Of a stretch of DNA of 18,483 nucleotides, positions 1 to 6,730 are shown in pieces. The stretch is from an uncultured Flavobacteriaceae bacterium (GTDB lineage: Bacteria > Bacteroidota > Bacteroidia > Flavobacteriales > Flavobacteriaceae). The notes under the pieces were generated by a model. It had not been told where the DNA came from and did not search any database. It worked only from the letters and a program-made list of their open reading frames with translations. The stretch is taken from assembly GCA_947311745.1 (NCBI GenBank), contig CAMZLT010000235.1, forward strand, positions 1 through 18,483. Direction: 5' to 3'. The position numbers and the translations under genes were made by a program. Positions within the stretch are counted from its first letter, which is position 1; every line of letters starts with the position of its first letter.

Positions 1-157
1 CAAAAAATAAATAAAAATGCGTGATCAAATTGCAGCCCAATTCTGATCTAAATAAATTTTGAGCATTTTCAATTATAGCAGGTAGTTTGGCTTTGTAATA
101 GAAAATGTATGAATTTTTAGGGTTAGCTTTGTTTAGATGTGAAATTTTTACTGTATT
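1..157 (-). other. Open minus-strand stretch without a start codon (possible gene remnant or repeat)
   Basis: On the minus strand there is no stop codon from 157 down to the left edge, about 52 codons, and an in-frame TAA lies at 160-158. I see no ATG in this frame. The translation includes ISHLNKANPKNSYIFYYK followed by LPAIIENAQNLFRSELGCNL. The composition looks protein-like, but I recognise no family. The stretch could be the decayed end of a gene lying to the left, or part of a dispersed element, since its ISHLNK segment recurs at 16757-16779. It may also be chance. No function is proposed. Confidence 0.25.
123..145 (+). repeat. Short dispersed repeat, copy A
   Basis: These 23 bases match 16757-16779 in the same orientation at 21 of 23 positions. 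The differences are C/T at 127 and T/C at 140. Both copies are intergenic and no third copy was noticed. The core shared by both is TTTGTTTAGATG. It may be part of a longer degenerate intergenic element. The match is seen directly in the sequence; its nature as a mobile or regulatory repeat is a guess. Confidence 0.35.
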
Positions 158-212
158 TTAATTAAAAATAATACAAGTAGTGAATTATTCGGATTAAGGC
201 TTAGCAAAACTT

Positions 213-228
213 TGGCATAAACTTTGAT
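213..228 (+). promoter_or_regulatory. Sigma-54-like (-24/-12) promoter of the lipoprotein gene
   Basis: TGGCAT (213-218) and TTTGAT (223-228) place GG at 214-215 exactly ten bases before the G at 226. This is the geometry of RpoN promoters (TGGCAC-N5-TTGCA), with A in place of the usual C after that G. The predicted transcription start, about 12 bases on, gives a leader of roughly 20 bases before the ATG at 261. No convincing TAnnTTTG housekeeping box is present here. An RpoN promoter would require an enhancer-binding activator, and no obvious activator site was found in the 200 bases upstream. Confidence 0.45.
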
Positions 229-260
229 TAATCTATATTATAACCTTAAAATTTAGGATT

Positions 261-1211
261 ATGAAAACGCTAAAAATTACTTTTATAATATTGATATCTA
301 GTCTGGTTTTTACATCTTGTGTAATTGATCAAAGTTCTGTTTATAATTATGATAGCGGAATTTCATTAGACGAATTATTACAATCCAAAGATTTATGGTA
401 CATAGATTATAACCAAACACAAGGTGATGATGATGTGCGTTTTATGTCTTTAGCGTTTACTCTTTCGTTTATTAACGGAAAAGTGTATGCCAATAATAAC
501 CTTGTTGGTTTAGGTAATGTAGGGAATGGTTACGGAGATCAAATTGGTTATTATGGAACAGATGGAACTTTTTTAGAAATAGACCATGATTTAGATGGCT
601 TCAAAAATTTTGAAGTAATACAATTAAGTACGAATAGATTAAAATTTATTAGTCAAAATACAAACGTAAGTTTCATACTGATAGGTTATAACACAAACGA
701 ATTTGATTATGATGCTGTTTTTTACGATAATATTGAATACTTTTTACAAGAATACAATACTTGGTATAAAACTGAAACAAATGGTGGTGTAGAAAACGAT
801 TTTGATTACGAAAACTATTTAGCTTTTATTCCAGAAAATAGAAATAGATTTTTATCCTCACAGGATGTTGTAGGAACAAATTTAGACACCTTAATATGGG
901 ATTTTAGTGGAAATTACGAAGTGTTTGATGTACAAGGCACAGATACTTTGAAAGTTATTGAATTAGATTACGACCAAAACGGTATAGAAGAGTTTGAATT
1001 ATCTATTTTAAGCGATGGTAAAATTGAATTATATCACATTGCATCGGATACAACCTACATTTTTGAAGGAAGCGGACAAATAATTTATAAAAGAGAAGGA
1101 AATTTAGGTGAAACTAAAATAAAAACACCACAAAAACGTTTTAAAGTGAACAGAAAAGTTAAAACACTTAAAAAACATATAAAAAAAATAAGCAACAGAG
1201 CAAAAAAATAA
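261..1211 (+). CDS. Two-repeat lipocalin-like lipoprotein with polybasic C-terminal tail, function unknown
   Basis: This 316-residue protein has an SPII signal peptide with lipobox FTSC (Cys20), so it is probably an envelope lipoprotein. The mature part seems to be built from two similar units. Unit 1 runs about 45-143 and unit 2 about 167-271. Each begins with an aromatic W-Y and ends with a strand-rich segment carrying an acidic D-x-D-x-(D/N)-G loop followed by FE (DHDLDG at 108-113, DYDQNG at 236-241). The pattern resembles lipocalin-like beta-barrel domains; the acidic loops could bind calcium, although the spacing is not a perfect EF-hand. Residues 285-316 are strongly basic (12 Lys and 3 Arg in 32), unlike the acidic body. 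I recall similar flavobacterial proteins carrying the automated name nicotinic acid mononucleotide adenyltransferase, but no HxGH nucleotidyltransferase motif is present, so I do not use it. The gene appears monocistronic, with a sigma-54-like promoter upstream and hairpins downstream. Function unknown. Confidence 0.85.
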   Translation: MKTLKITFIILISSLVFTSCVIDQSSVYNYDSGISLDELLQSKDLWYIDYNQTQGDDDVRFMSLAFTLSFINGKVYANNNLVGLGNVGNGYGDQIGYYGTDGTFLEIDHDLDGFKNFEVIQLSTNRLKFISQNTNVSFILIGYNTNEFDYDAVFYDNIEYFLQEYNTWYKTETNGGVENDFDYENYLAFIPENRNRFLSSQDVVGTNLDTLIWDFSGNYEVFDVQGTDTLKVIELDYDQNGIEEFELSILSDGKIELYHIASDTTYIFEGSGQIIYKREGNLGETKIKTPQKRFKVNRKVKTLKKHIKKISNRAKK

Positions 1212-1225
1212 GGTTTGGTTAGTTT

Positions 1226-1248
1226 GATTTGGTGGGAAACCACCAATC
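1226..1248 (+). other. GNRA-capped RNA hairpin after the lipoprotein gene
   Basis: GGTGG (1231-1235) pairs with CCACC (1240-1244) around a GAAA tetraloop. Pairing extends by GATT (1226-1229) with AATC (1245-1248), leaving T1230 bulged. It lies 14 bases after the stop codon and just ahead of the terminator hairpin, so it would form part of the 3' untranslated region. There is no U-tract directly after it, so it is not a terminator by itself. Possible roles are mRNA 3'-end protection or protein binding. Confidence 0.5.
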
Positions 1249-1250
1249 GC

Positions 1251-1284
1251 AAAAACAGATTTTCATCTTGAAAATCTGTTTTTT
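1251..1284 (+). terminator. Rho-independent terminator of the lipoprotein gene
   Basis: An 11-bp perfect stem is formed by AACAGATTTTC (1254-1264) and GAAAATCTGTT (1270-1280) with loop ATCTT. A run of T follows (1279-1284, then TTTTT at 1286-1290). A-rich sequence precedes the stem, so it could work in both directions. It also shows that the reading frame running in from 1229 is not the real start of the next gene. Confidence 0.85.
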
Positions 1285-1312
1285 GTTTTTATTTTATATC
1301 TTTACTATAAAA

Positions 1313-2032
1313 ATGCTTGATAAAATAAAACCACAACATATCTTATTTTTAGATATTGAAACGGTGCCTGAAACCGAAAATTTTGCAGATTTATCTGCAA
1401 AAAAACAAATACTATTTGCCAAAAAAACCGAATACCAACGCAAAGAAAATTTTACAGCAAAAGAGTTTTATTCACGAGCAGGAATTTGGGCAGAATTTGG
1501 TAAAATTGTTTGTATTTCAGTTGGTTTTTTTTCCTCTTACGAAAAAGAACGCTGCTTTAGAGTAAAATCCTTTTATCATAAAAAAGAAAAAGTATTACTA
1601 GAAAAATTTAAAACCCTGCTAGAAGAACATTTTTCTAAAGATAAACACCTACTTTGTGCACACAACGGAAAAGAATTTGACTTCCCGTTTATTGCAAGAC
1701 GAATGATTATAAACCATATTAAATTACCTAAAAAATTAAATTTATTTGGAAAAAAACCTTGGGAAGTTGCACATATAGATACCTTAGAACTTTGGAAATT
1801 TGGTGATTACAAACACTACACCTCTCTTAATTTATTAACTGAAATATTAAATATTCCTTCACCAAAAGAAGATATCGACGGTAGTCAAGTAGCGAAGGTG
1901 TATTATCAGGAAAAAGACATAAAACGAATTGTTAATTATTGCGAAAAAGACACCATTGCAGTAGTACAACTACTTTTACGATTTAGCAATTTAGATTTGT
2001 TAACCGATTCCGAAATTATTGTAGTTTTATGA
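1313..2032 (+). CDS. DEDDy-family 3'-5' exonuclease (PolB exonuclease-like)
   Basis: This 239-residue protein has an RNase H-fold exonuclease domain of the group described as predicted 3'-5' exonuclease related to the exonuclease domain of family-B DNA polymerases (Pfam DNA_pol_B_exo2). The motifs are in order. Exo I is LFLDIETVPE with Asp14 and Glu16. Exo II is AHNGKEFDFPF with Asp123. Exo III is YCEKD with Tyr219 and Asp223, which places it in the DEDDy subclass. These four acidic residues would bind two metal ions. No polymerase domain is attached, so this is a stand-alone nuclease for DNA or RNA repair or processing; the substrate cannot be told from sequence. I chose ATG at 1313 because the upstream in-frame extension from TTG 1229 runs through the terminator and is not conserved-looking. 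A TATCTTTA box (1297-1304) sits just ahead of the start, implying a very short leader. Confidence 0.88.
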   Translation: MLDKIKPQHILFLDIETVPETENFADLSAKKQILFAKKTEYQRKENFTAKEFYSRAGIWAEFGKIVCISVGFFSSYEKERCFRVKSFYHKKEKVLLEKFKTLLEEHFSKDKHLLCAHNGKEFDFPFIARRMIINHIKLPKKLNLFGKKPWEVAHIDTLELWKFGDYKHYTSLNLLTEILNIPSPKEDIDGSQVAKVYYQEKDIKRIVNYCEKDTIAVVQLLLRFSNLDLLTDSEIIVVL

Positions 2033-2153
2033 TTTTATACTCATGGGATTAATTTTTTAGATGTAAAACAGGTGATAATAAACATCAACTCTCTCAAATT
2101 AGGGCGTGGTAAAGTCCTAAAAAAACGTTTTAATAATTTCATTTACTGTGTTT

Positions 2154-2690
2154 TTATACAAACAAACGTAACTGATTATTTATACAAACACCTTCTAGCT
2201 CTAATAATTTCTTTTTTGCAGGAATTCCGCCAGCATATCCAACCAATTTTCCATTTGAACCGACGATTCTATGGCAAGGAATGATTATAGAAATTGCATT
2301 TGCTCCGTTTGCCGAAGCCACTGCTCGAACAGCTTTTTCGTTATTTATTTTTTTAGACAATTCTAAATACGAATACGTTTTTCCGAAAGGAATTTTTTGC
2401 AACTCCAACCAAACTTGTTTTTGAAAATCCGTTCCTATTAGCAATAAATCTAAATCAAATTTTGTTCGTTTTTTAGCAAAATATTCGTGTAATTGCTCTT
2501 TTGTTTTTTCAATAATATCGGAAGTATTTTCAATAAAAACAGCATTTAATTTTTTACAAATTCGTGTATCAATAGTATTTCGCATTTTTCTGAAACGCCA
2601 ATCAGCAAGGCAAATTTTATTTTGATATGAGCCTAGAATTAATTCGCCAACAGGCGTTTTATAAAACTGAATATTAATACACTCTTTCAT
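2154..2690 (-). CDS. ogt: Methylated-DNA--protein-cysteine S-methyltransferase (O6-alkylguanine-DNA alkyltransferase)
   Basis: This 178-residue suicide DNA-repair enzyme transfers alkyl groups from O6-alkylguanine to its own cysteine. The active-site motif IPCHRIV is present with Cys139, followed by the conserved GKLVGYAGG loop and the K-K-x-L-L-E-L-E helix. The DNA-binding helix-turn-helix region includes PFGKTYSYLELSK and VRAVASANG (Arg122, the likely arginine finger). The N-terminal ribonuclease-H-like domain begins YKTPVGELILGS. The length is normal for single-domain Ogt/MGMT; there is no AraC-like Ada domain, so no adaptive-response regulator is fused. The gene lies 10 bases after the stop of the small HExxH gene on the same strand and is probably cotranscribed. 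It is convergent with the exonuclease. I use ogt by family; strains may label it differently. Confidence 0.93.
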   Translation of the reverse strand: MKECINIQFYKTPVGELILGSYQNKICLADWRFRKMRNTIDTRICKKLNAVFIENTSDIIEKTKEQLHEYFAKKRTKFDLDLLLIGTDFQKQVWLELQKIPFGKTYSYLELSKKINNEKAVRAVASANGANAISIIIPCHRIVGSNGKLVGYAGGIPAKKKLLELEGVCINNQLRLFV

Positions 2691-2700
2691 TTTGGTAAAG

Positions 2701-3018
2701 CTACAAATATTTTATGAAACTAAATTTTTTTCGACTTAGTAAATACGTCAATTTTTTTTCATTTTGATACGCTTCTCGCTCAAATGAAATATTTTTATAC
2801 GCCAAATACCAATTTTTATATTGTATGTATCGCACTATAAATTCTACTATGTACCAAATAAAAAAGAATAACCAAAATAATTCTACTTGCTGCTTTGAAT
2901 GAATTTTTTCGTGATTTACCAAAACCAAATTCCCTCTATAGTTCTTATTGATAATTATAAACGGATAGATAGTAATAGCAATGTAATTTCTAAATCTGAA
3001 TTTTGTAAATAAGATCAT
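2701..3018 (-). CDS. Small HExxH membrane protein, possible minimal M56-like metallopeptidase
   Basis: This 105-residue protein carries HEKIH (36-40), the zinc-binding HExxH signature, followed by a hydrophobic aromatic segment at about 46-66 that probably spans the membrane. After it comes FEREAY at 79-84, where Glu80 or Glu82 could be the third zinc ligand. The order HExxH, membrane segment, E-R-E-A-x resembles the core of BlaR1/M56 and M48 peptidases, reduced to about 100 residues. No signal peptide is cleaved; residues 11-24 are also hydrophobic and may insert. I recall similar short proteins in Flavobacteriaceae but no established name. The gene is first in a two-gene unit with the alkyltransferase (10-base gap) and is divergent from the peptidase gene at 3126. 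Proteolytic activity is inferred only from the motif. Confidence 0.75.
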   Translation of the reverse strand: MILFTKFRFRNYIAITIYPFIIINKNYRGNLVLVNHEKIHSKQQVELFWLFFFIWYIVEFIVRYIQYKNWYLAYKNISFEREAYQNEKKLTYLLSRKKFSFIKYL

Positions 3019-3125
3019 TGATTATTTGTATTCTTTTAAATAAAAATTTATAAAACATTTTTAATTTACATTTTATAGTGAAAATAGAAGTTTTTTTCGT
3101 AAAATTGGGCTTTAATTTTAAAAAT

Positions 3126-5321
3126 ATGCAAAAATTAGTATTCGTATTATTTCTTTCCCTTTTTATTTTTAGCTGCTCCAGTTCGCAAAACACTTCTATA
3201 AATTCTACAAATACTTCCGATTTTAAATCGATAACCTTAGCCGATATTTGGCAAAAAGGAACGTTTAGAGGCGAATACCTTGGTGGATTTCATTCAATGA
3301 AAAAAGGCGATTATTATTTAGTAATTAATAATCGAGGTACAGAATTAGATAAATATTCATACAAAACTTTAGAAAAAGTAGAAACCATTATAACCACAAA
3401 AGACCTTAACGGAATACCTTCTCTATACGATTATACATTTAGTGAGGATGAAACAAAAATTATTTTTGGCACACAACCCCGACAAATTTACAGATACTCA
3501 AAAACAGCATTATACTACGTTTACGATTTAAAAACGAAAGAACTAACAAAAATAACCGATGCTAAAATTCAAGAACCTACTTTTTCGCCTGACGCAAAAA
3601 AAGTAGCGTATATGTTTGCAAATAATTTATATGTTAAGAATTTAGAAACCAATAAAACCATACAAATAACTAGCGATGGCGAAAAAAATAAAATAATTAA
3701 TGGTATTTCCGATTGGGTTTACGAAGAAGAATTTGGCTTTGTTCGTGCTTTTCAATGGAATAAAAACAGCGATAAAATTGCCTTTTTACGATTTGACGAA
3801 ACCGAAGTGCCAGAATTCTCAATGGATATTTATGGCGAAAATCTATATCCACAACAACAAGTATTCAAATATCCTAAAGCAGGTGAAAAAAACGCTACTG
3901 TTAGTTTAAAATTATTCTATCTAAAAACCAATAAACTAGAAAATATACCACTTAAAAACTACGAATATATTCCTCGTATAAAATGGACAAACAATCCAAA
4001 CACTTTGTGTATCACAACATTAAATAGACATCAAGACGATTTAAAATTGTTTTTTGTAAATGTAAAAAAAGGATTACAACCTAAATTAATACTAAACGAA
4101 ACGGATAATGCTTACGTAGATGTAACCGATAATTTAACCTTTTTAAAAGATAACTCCTTTATTTGGACAAGCGAGAAAAGTGGATTTAACCACATTTACC
4201 ATTTTTCAAAAACAGGAAAACTAATAAACCAAGTAACCAAAGGGAATTGGGAAGTTACCAATTACTACGGTTTGGATGAAAAAACAAATACCATTTATTA
4301 CCAATCTACCGAGGATGGCTCTATAAATCGTTCTATTGCTTCGGTTAGTTTAGATGGTAAAAACCACAAAAAATTAAACGATAAAATCGGAAGTAATTCC
4401 GCTTCATTTAGTACCAGTTTTAACTATTATATTAATACGTATTCCTCGGCAAATACACCTACAATTTATACGCTAAACGAATCCAAATCAGGTAAAGAGT
4501 TAAAAGAAATTCTAAATAATAGTAAAACTAAAGAGCTTTTAAATCAATATACATCTAGCAAAAAAGAATTTTCTACACTTAAAACAAAAGATGGCGAATT
4601 TAATATGTGGATGATTAAACCAAGTAATTTTGATGCTACCAAAAAATATCCATTACTAATGTACCAATATTCAGGACCAGGAAGCCAACAAGTAGCAAAC
4701 CGTTGGCATTATTCTAACGATTATTGGTATTTTATGTTAGCACAACAAGGCTATATAGTTGCCTGTGTAGATGGTAGAGGAACAGGATATAAAGGTAGAG
4801 ATTTTAAAAAAATTACACAATTAGAATTAGGTAAATACGAAATTATAGACCAAATAGAATCTGCAAAAGAATTAGGTAAATTACCATATATTGATTCCGA
4901 TAGAATCGGAATTTGGGGTTGGTCATTCGGAGGATATATGTCCTCTTTAGCAATAACAAAAGGAGCAGATACGTTTAAAATGGCAATTGCCGTTGCACCA
5001 GTAACCTCTTGGCGTTTTTACGATTCGGTTTATACCGAAAGGTATATGCACACACCACAAGAAAACGCAGATGGATATGATAATAACTCACCAATTAATT
5101 TTACCCATTTACTAAAAGGAAAATACCTATTAATACATGGTACAGGTGATGATAATGTACACGTACAAAACAGTATGCGAATGATAAATGCATTGATAAA
5201 TTCAAACAAAGAATTTGATATGTTTATCTATCCAGACAGAACACACAGTATTTACAGTACTCGATACGATAGATTACACCTTTATAAAAAAATGAGTACA
5301 TTTATACACGAAAATTTATAA
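3126..5321 (+). CDS. Dipeptidyl peptidase IV family lipoprotein (S9B serine peptidase)
   Basis: This 731-residue enzyme removes N-terminal dipeptides, typically X-Pro or X-Ala, from peptides. The signal peptide ends in lipobox IFSC (Cys17), so it is an envelope lipoprotein. An eight-bladed beta-propeller domain (about 80-440) contains DWVYEEEF at 196-203, the DPP IV helix whose two Glu residues (201, 202) hold the substrate amino terminus. The alpha/beta hydrolase domain follows with GWSFGG (nucleophile Ser600), GTGDDNVH (Asp675) and DRTHS (His707). Spacing of the triad matches human DPP4 closely. ATG 3126 was chosen over an in-frame GTG at 3078 because it begins a clean signal peptide. Two POT peptide transporter genes follow 20 and 27 bases apart, so its dipeptide products would be taken up by its operon partners. 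The pairing of substrate and transporter is inferred. Confidence 0.95.
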   Translation: MQKLVFVLFLSLFIFSCSSSQNTSINSTNTSDFKSITLADIWQKGTFRGEYLGGFHSMKKGDYYLVINNRGTELDKYSYKTLEKVETIITTKDLNGIPSLYDYTFSEDETKIIFGTQPRQIYRYSKTALYYVYDLKTKELTKITDAKIQEPTFSPDAKKVAYMFANNLYVKNLETNKTIQITSDGEKNKIINGISDWVYEEEFGFVRAFQWNKNSDKIAFLRFDETEVPEFSMDIYGENLYPQQQVFKYPKAGEKNATVSLKLFYLKTNKLENIPLKNYEYIPRIKWTNNPNTLCITTLNRHQDDLKLFFVNVKKGLQPKLILNETDNAYVDVTDNLTFLKDNSFIWTSEKSGFNHIYHFSKTGKLINQVTKGNWEVTNYYGLDEKTNTIYYQSTEDGSINRSIASVSLDGKNHKKLNDKIGSNSASFSTSFNYYINTYSSANTPTIYTLNESKSGKELKEILNNSKTKELLNQYTSSKKEFSTLKTKDGEFNMWMIKPSNFDATKKYPLLMYQYSGPGSQQVANRWHYSNDYWYFMLAQQGYIVACVDGRGTGYKGRDFKKITQLELGKYEIIDQIESAKELGKLPYIDSDRIGIWGWSFGGYMSSLAITKGADTFKMAIAVAPVTSWRFYDSVYTERYMHTPQENADGYDNNSPINFTHLLKGKYLLIHGTGDDNVHVQNSMRMINALINSNKEFDMFIYPDRTHSIYSTRYDRLHLYKKMSTFIHENL

Positions 5322-5341
5322 CATTAACCAATAATTAAAAT

Positions 5342-6703
5342 ATGTCAACAGCAATTATTAAACCACATCAAAGAGAACTTTTTGGACATCCGATAGGTTT
5401 ATACGTATTATTTTTCACAGAAATGTGGGAACGCTTTTCGTATTACGGAATGCGAGCAATATTAGTTTTATATTTAACTACTGTAACAACAGATAAAAAT
5501 CCTGGTTTAGGATGGACAAATGGTGATGCTTTAGCACTTTACGGTTGGTACACCATGATGGTATATGTAATGTCCATCCCTGGAGGAATAATAGCAGATA
5601 AAATTTTAGGACAAAAAAAATCTGTTCTTGTTGGAGGGGTTTTACTTTTATTTGGACATAGTGTTCTTGCTATCGAACAAATGTGGGCTTTTTATACAGG
5701 TTTAGTTTTAATCGTATTAGGAGTTGGAATGCTAAAACCAAACATTTCTACCATGGTTGGAGGCTTATATAAAAAAGGAGATATTCGTAGAGATAAAGGA
5801 TTTACTATTTTTTATATTGGTATTAATGTAGGTGCATTTATATCTAGTATTGTTGTAGGATATGTAGGTGAAGTTTATGGATGGCATTACGGATTTGGAC
5901 TTGCAGGAATAGGAATGGCTTTAGGTATTTTACAATATGTTTTAGGTTTAAAATACTTAGAAAATGTAGGTAATTTTTTAGGAGCTACTAAAGATGAAAA
6001 AGAAAAAGAATTACTAAAAAAACCATTAACAAAAATTGAAATTGACAGAATTATTGTATTATTTATTTCATTTCTGTTAGTTATTGTTTTTTGGGGAGCA
6101 TTTGAACAAGCAGGAGGTTTAATGAATATTTATACTAAAGAAAAAACCAATAGATTATTAATGGGATGGGAAGTTCCTGCATCTTGGTTTCAATCATTAA
6201 ATGCAATGTTTATTATATTCTTAGGAACAGCAGTAGCAGCTTTTTGGGCAAAAAGAAAATTAAAAGGAAAAGTATCTTCCTCTTTATTTAAAATGATTAT
6301 TGGTTTAATTATAATGGGAACAGGTTTCTTTTTTATGACCGCAGCAACAGCAGAGTACGAATCAACAGGAACATCAGCAATGCATTGGTTAGTTCTTGCA
6401 TATCTATTTCATACTATTGGTGAATTGTGTTTATCACCAGTTGCTTTATCTTTTACTACAAAATTAGCACCAGCAAAATACGCTTCAATTATGATGGGAG
6501 TTTATTTTGCAATGACAGGTTTTGGAAGTAAATTAGCAGGATTATTAGGTGAATGGTCTGAAAGCTTAGGTGAATATAAAATTTTCACAGGTATTGCTAT
6601 ATTTAGTGTTGTTCTAGGTTTGTTAACTCTTTTACTTCGTAAAAAATTAGAAAAATTAACACATGGTGTTGAAGACAATGAACACGAAATTATAGAAGCA
6701 TAA
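5342..6703 (+). CDS. POT family proton-coupled oligopeptide transporter (shorter paralogue)
   Basis: This 453-residue inner-membrane symporter of the PTR2/POT branch of the major facilitator superfamily imports di- and tripeptides with protons. The signature EMWERFSYYG covers Glu27, Glu30 and Arg31 in helix 1. Other conserved sites are Lys132 in helix 4 (MLKPNIS), Glu255 in helix 7 (FEQAGG) and Glu361 in helix 10 (GELCLSP), so the known proton and peptide-binding positions are all present. It appears to have 12 transmembrane helices: the two extra helices found between helices 6 and 7 in many bacterial POTs are replaced by a charged loop at about 207-235. It sits second in the operon, 20 bases after the dipeptidyl peptidase, and probably takes up that enzyme's products. 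Substrate range cannot be read from sequence. Confidence 0.95.
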   Translation: MSTAIIKPHQRELFGHPIGLYVLFFTEMWERFSYYGMRAILVLYLTTVTTDKNPGLGWTNGDALALYGWYTMMVYVMSIPGGIIADKILGQKKSVLVGGVLLLFGHSVLAIEQMWAFYTGLVLIVLGVGMLKPNISTMVGGLYKKGDIRRDKGFTIFYIGINVGAFISSIVVGYVGEVYGWHYGFGLAGIGMALGILQYVLGLKYLENVGNFLGATKDEKEKELLKKPLTKIEIDRIIVLFISFLLVIVFWGAFEQAGGLMNIYTKEKTNRLLMGWEVPASWFQSLNAMFIIFLGTAVAAFWAKRKLKGKVSSSLFKMIIGLIIMGTGFFFMTAATAEYESTGTSAMHWLVLAYLFHTIGELCLSPVALSFTTKLAPAKYASIMMGVYFAMTGFGSKLAGLLGEWSESLGEYKIFTGIAIFSVVLGLLTLLLRKKLEKLTHGVEDNEHEIIEA

Positions 6704-6730
6704 TTAATATACAACCAAAATAATTACAAT

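Noticed and set aside
261..1211. Annotation as nicotinic acid mononucleotide adenylyltransferase
   Set aside because: This name is recalled for similar proteins, but there is no HxGH or ISSTxxR motif; the protein is an exported lipoprotein.
1229..1312. In-frame upstream extension of the exonuclease from a TTG codon
   Set aside because: It runs through both hairpins of the preceding gene's 3' region. The catalytic Exo I motif begins naturally just after ATG 1313.
2099..2120. Hairpin TTAGGGC / GTCCTAA between convergent genes
   Set aside because: Seven pairs including one G-U and an eight-base loop; the homopolymer run is on the wrong side for a terminator in either direction.
2072..2284. 70-codon plus-strand reading frame
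   Set aside because: It overlaps the C-terminal part of the alkyltransferase gene in antisense and has no recognisable domain.
3078..3125. GTG start extending the dipeptidyl peptidase by 16 residues
   Set aside because: It would bury the lipoprotein signal peptide that begins cleanly at ATG 3126 and overlaps the probable promoter.
2990..3193. 67-codon minus-strand reading frame upstream of the small HExxH gene
   Set aside because: It crosses the divergent promoter region and the signal-peptide codons of the peptidase; the composition is low complexity.
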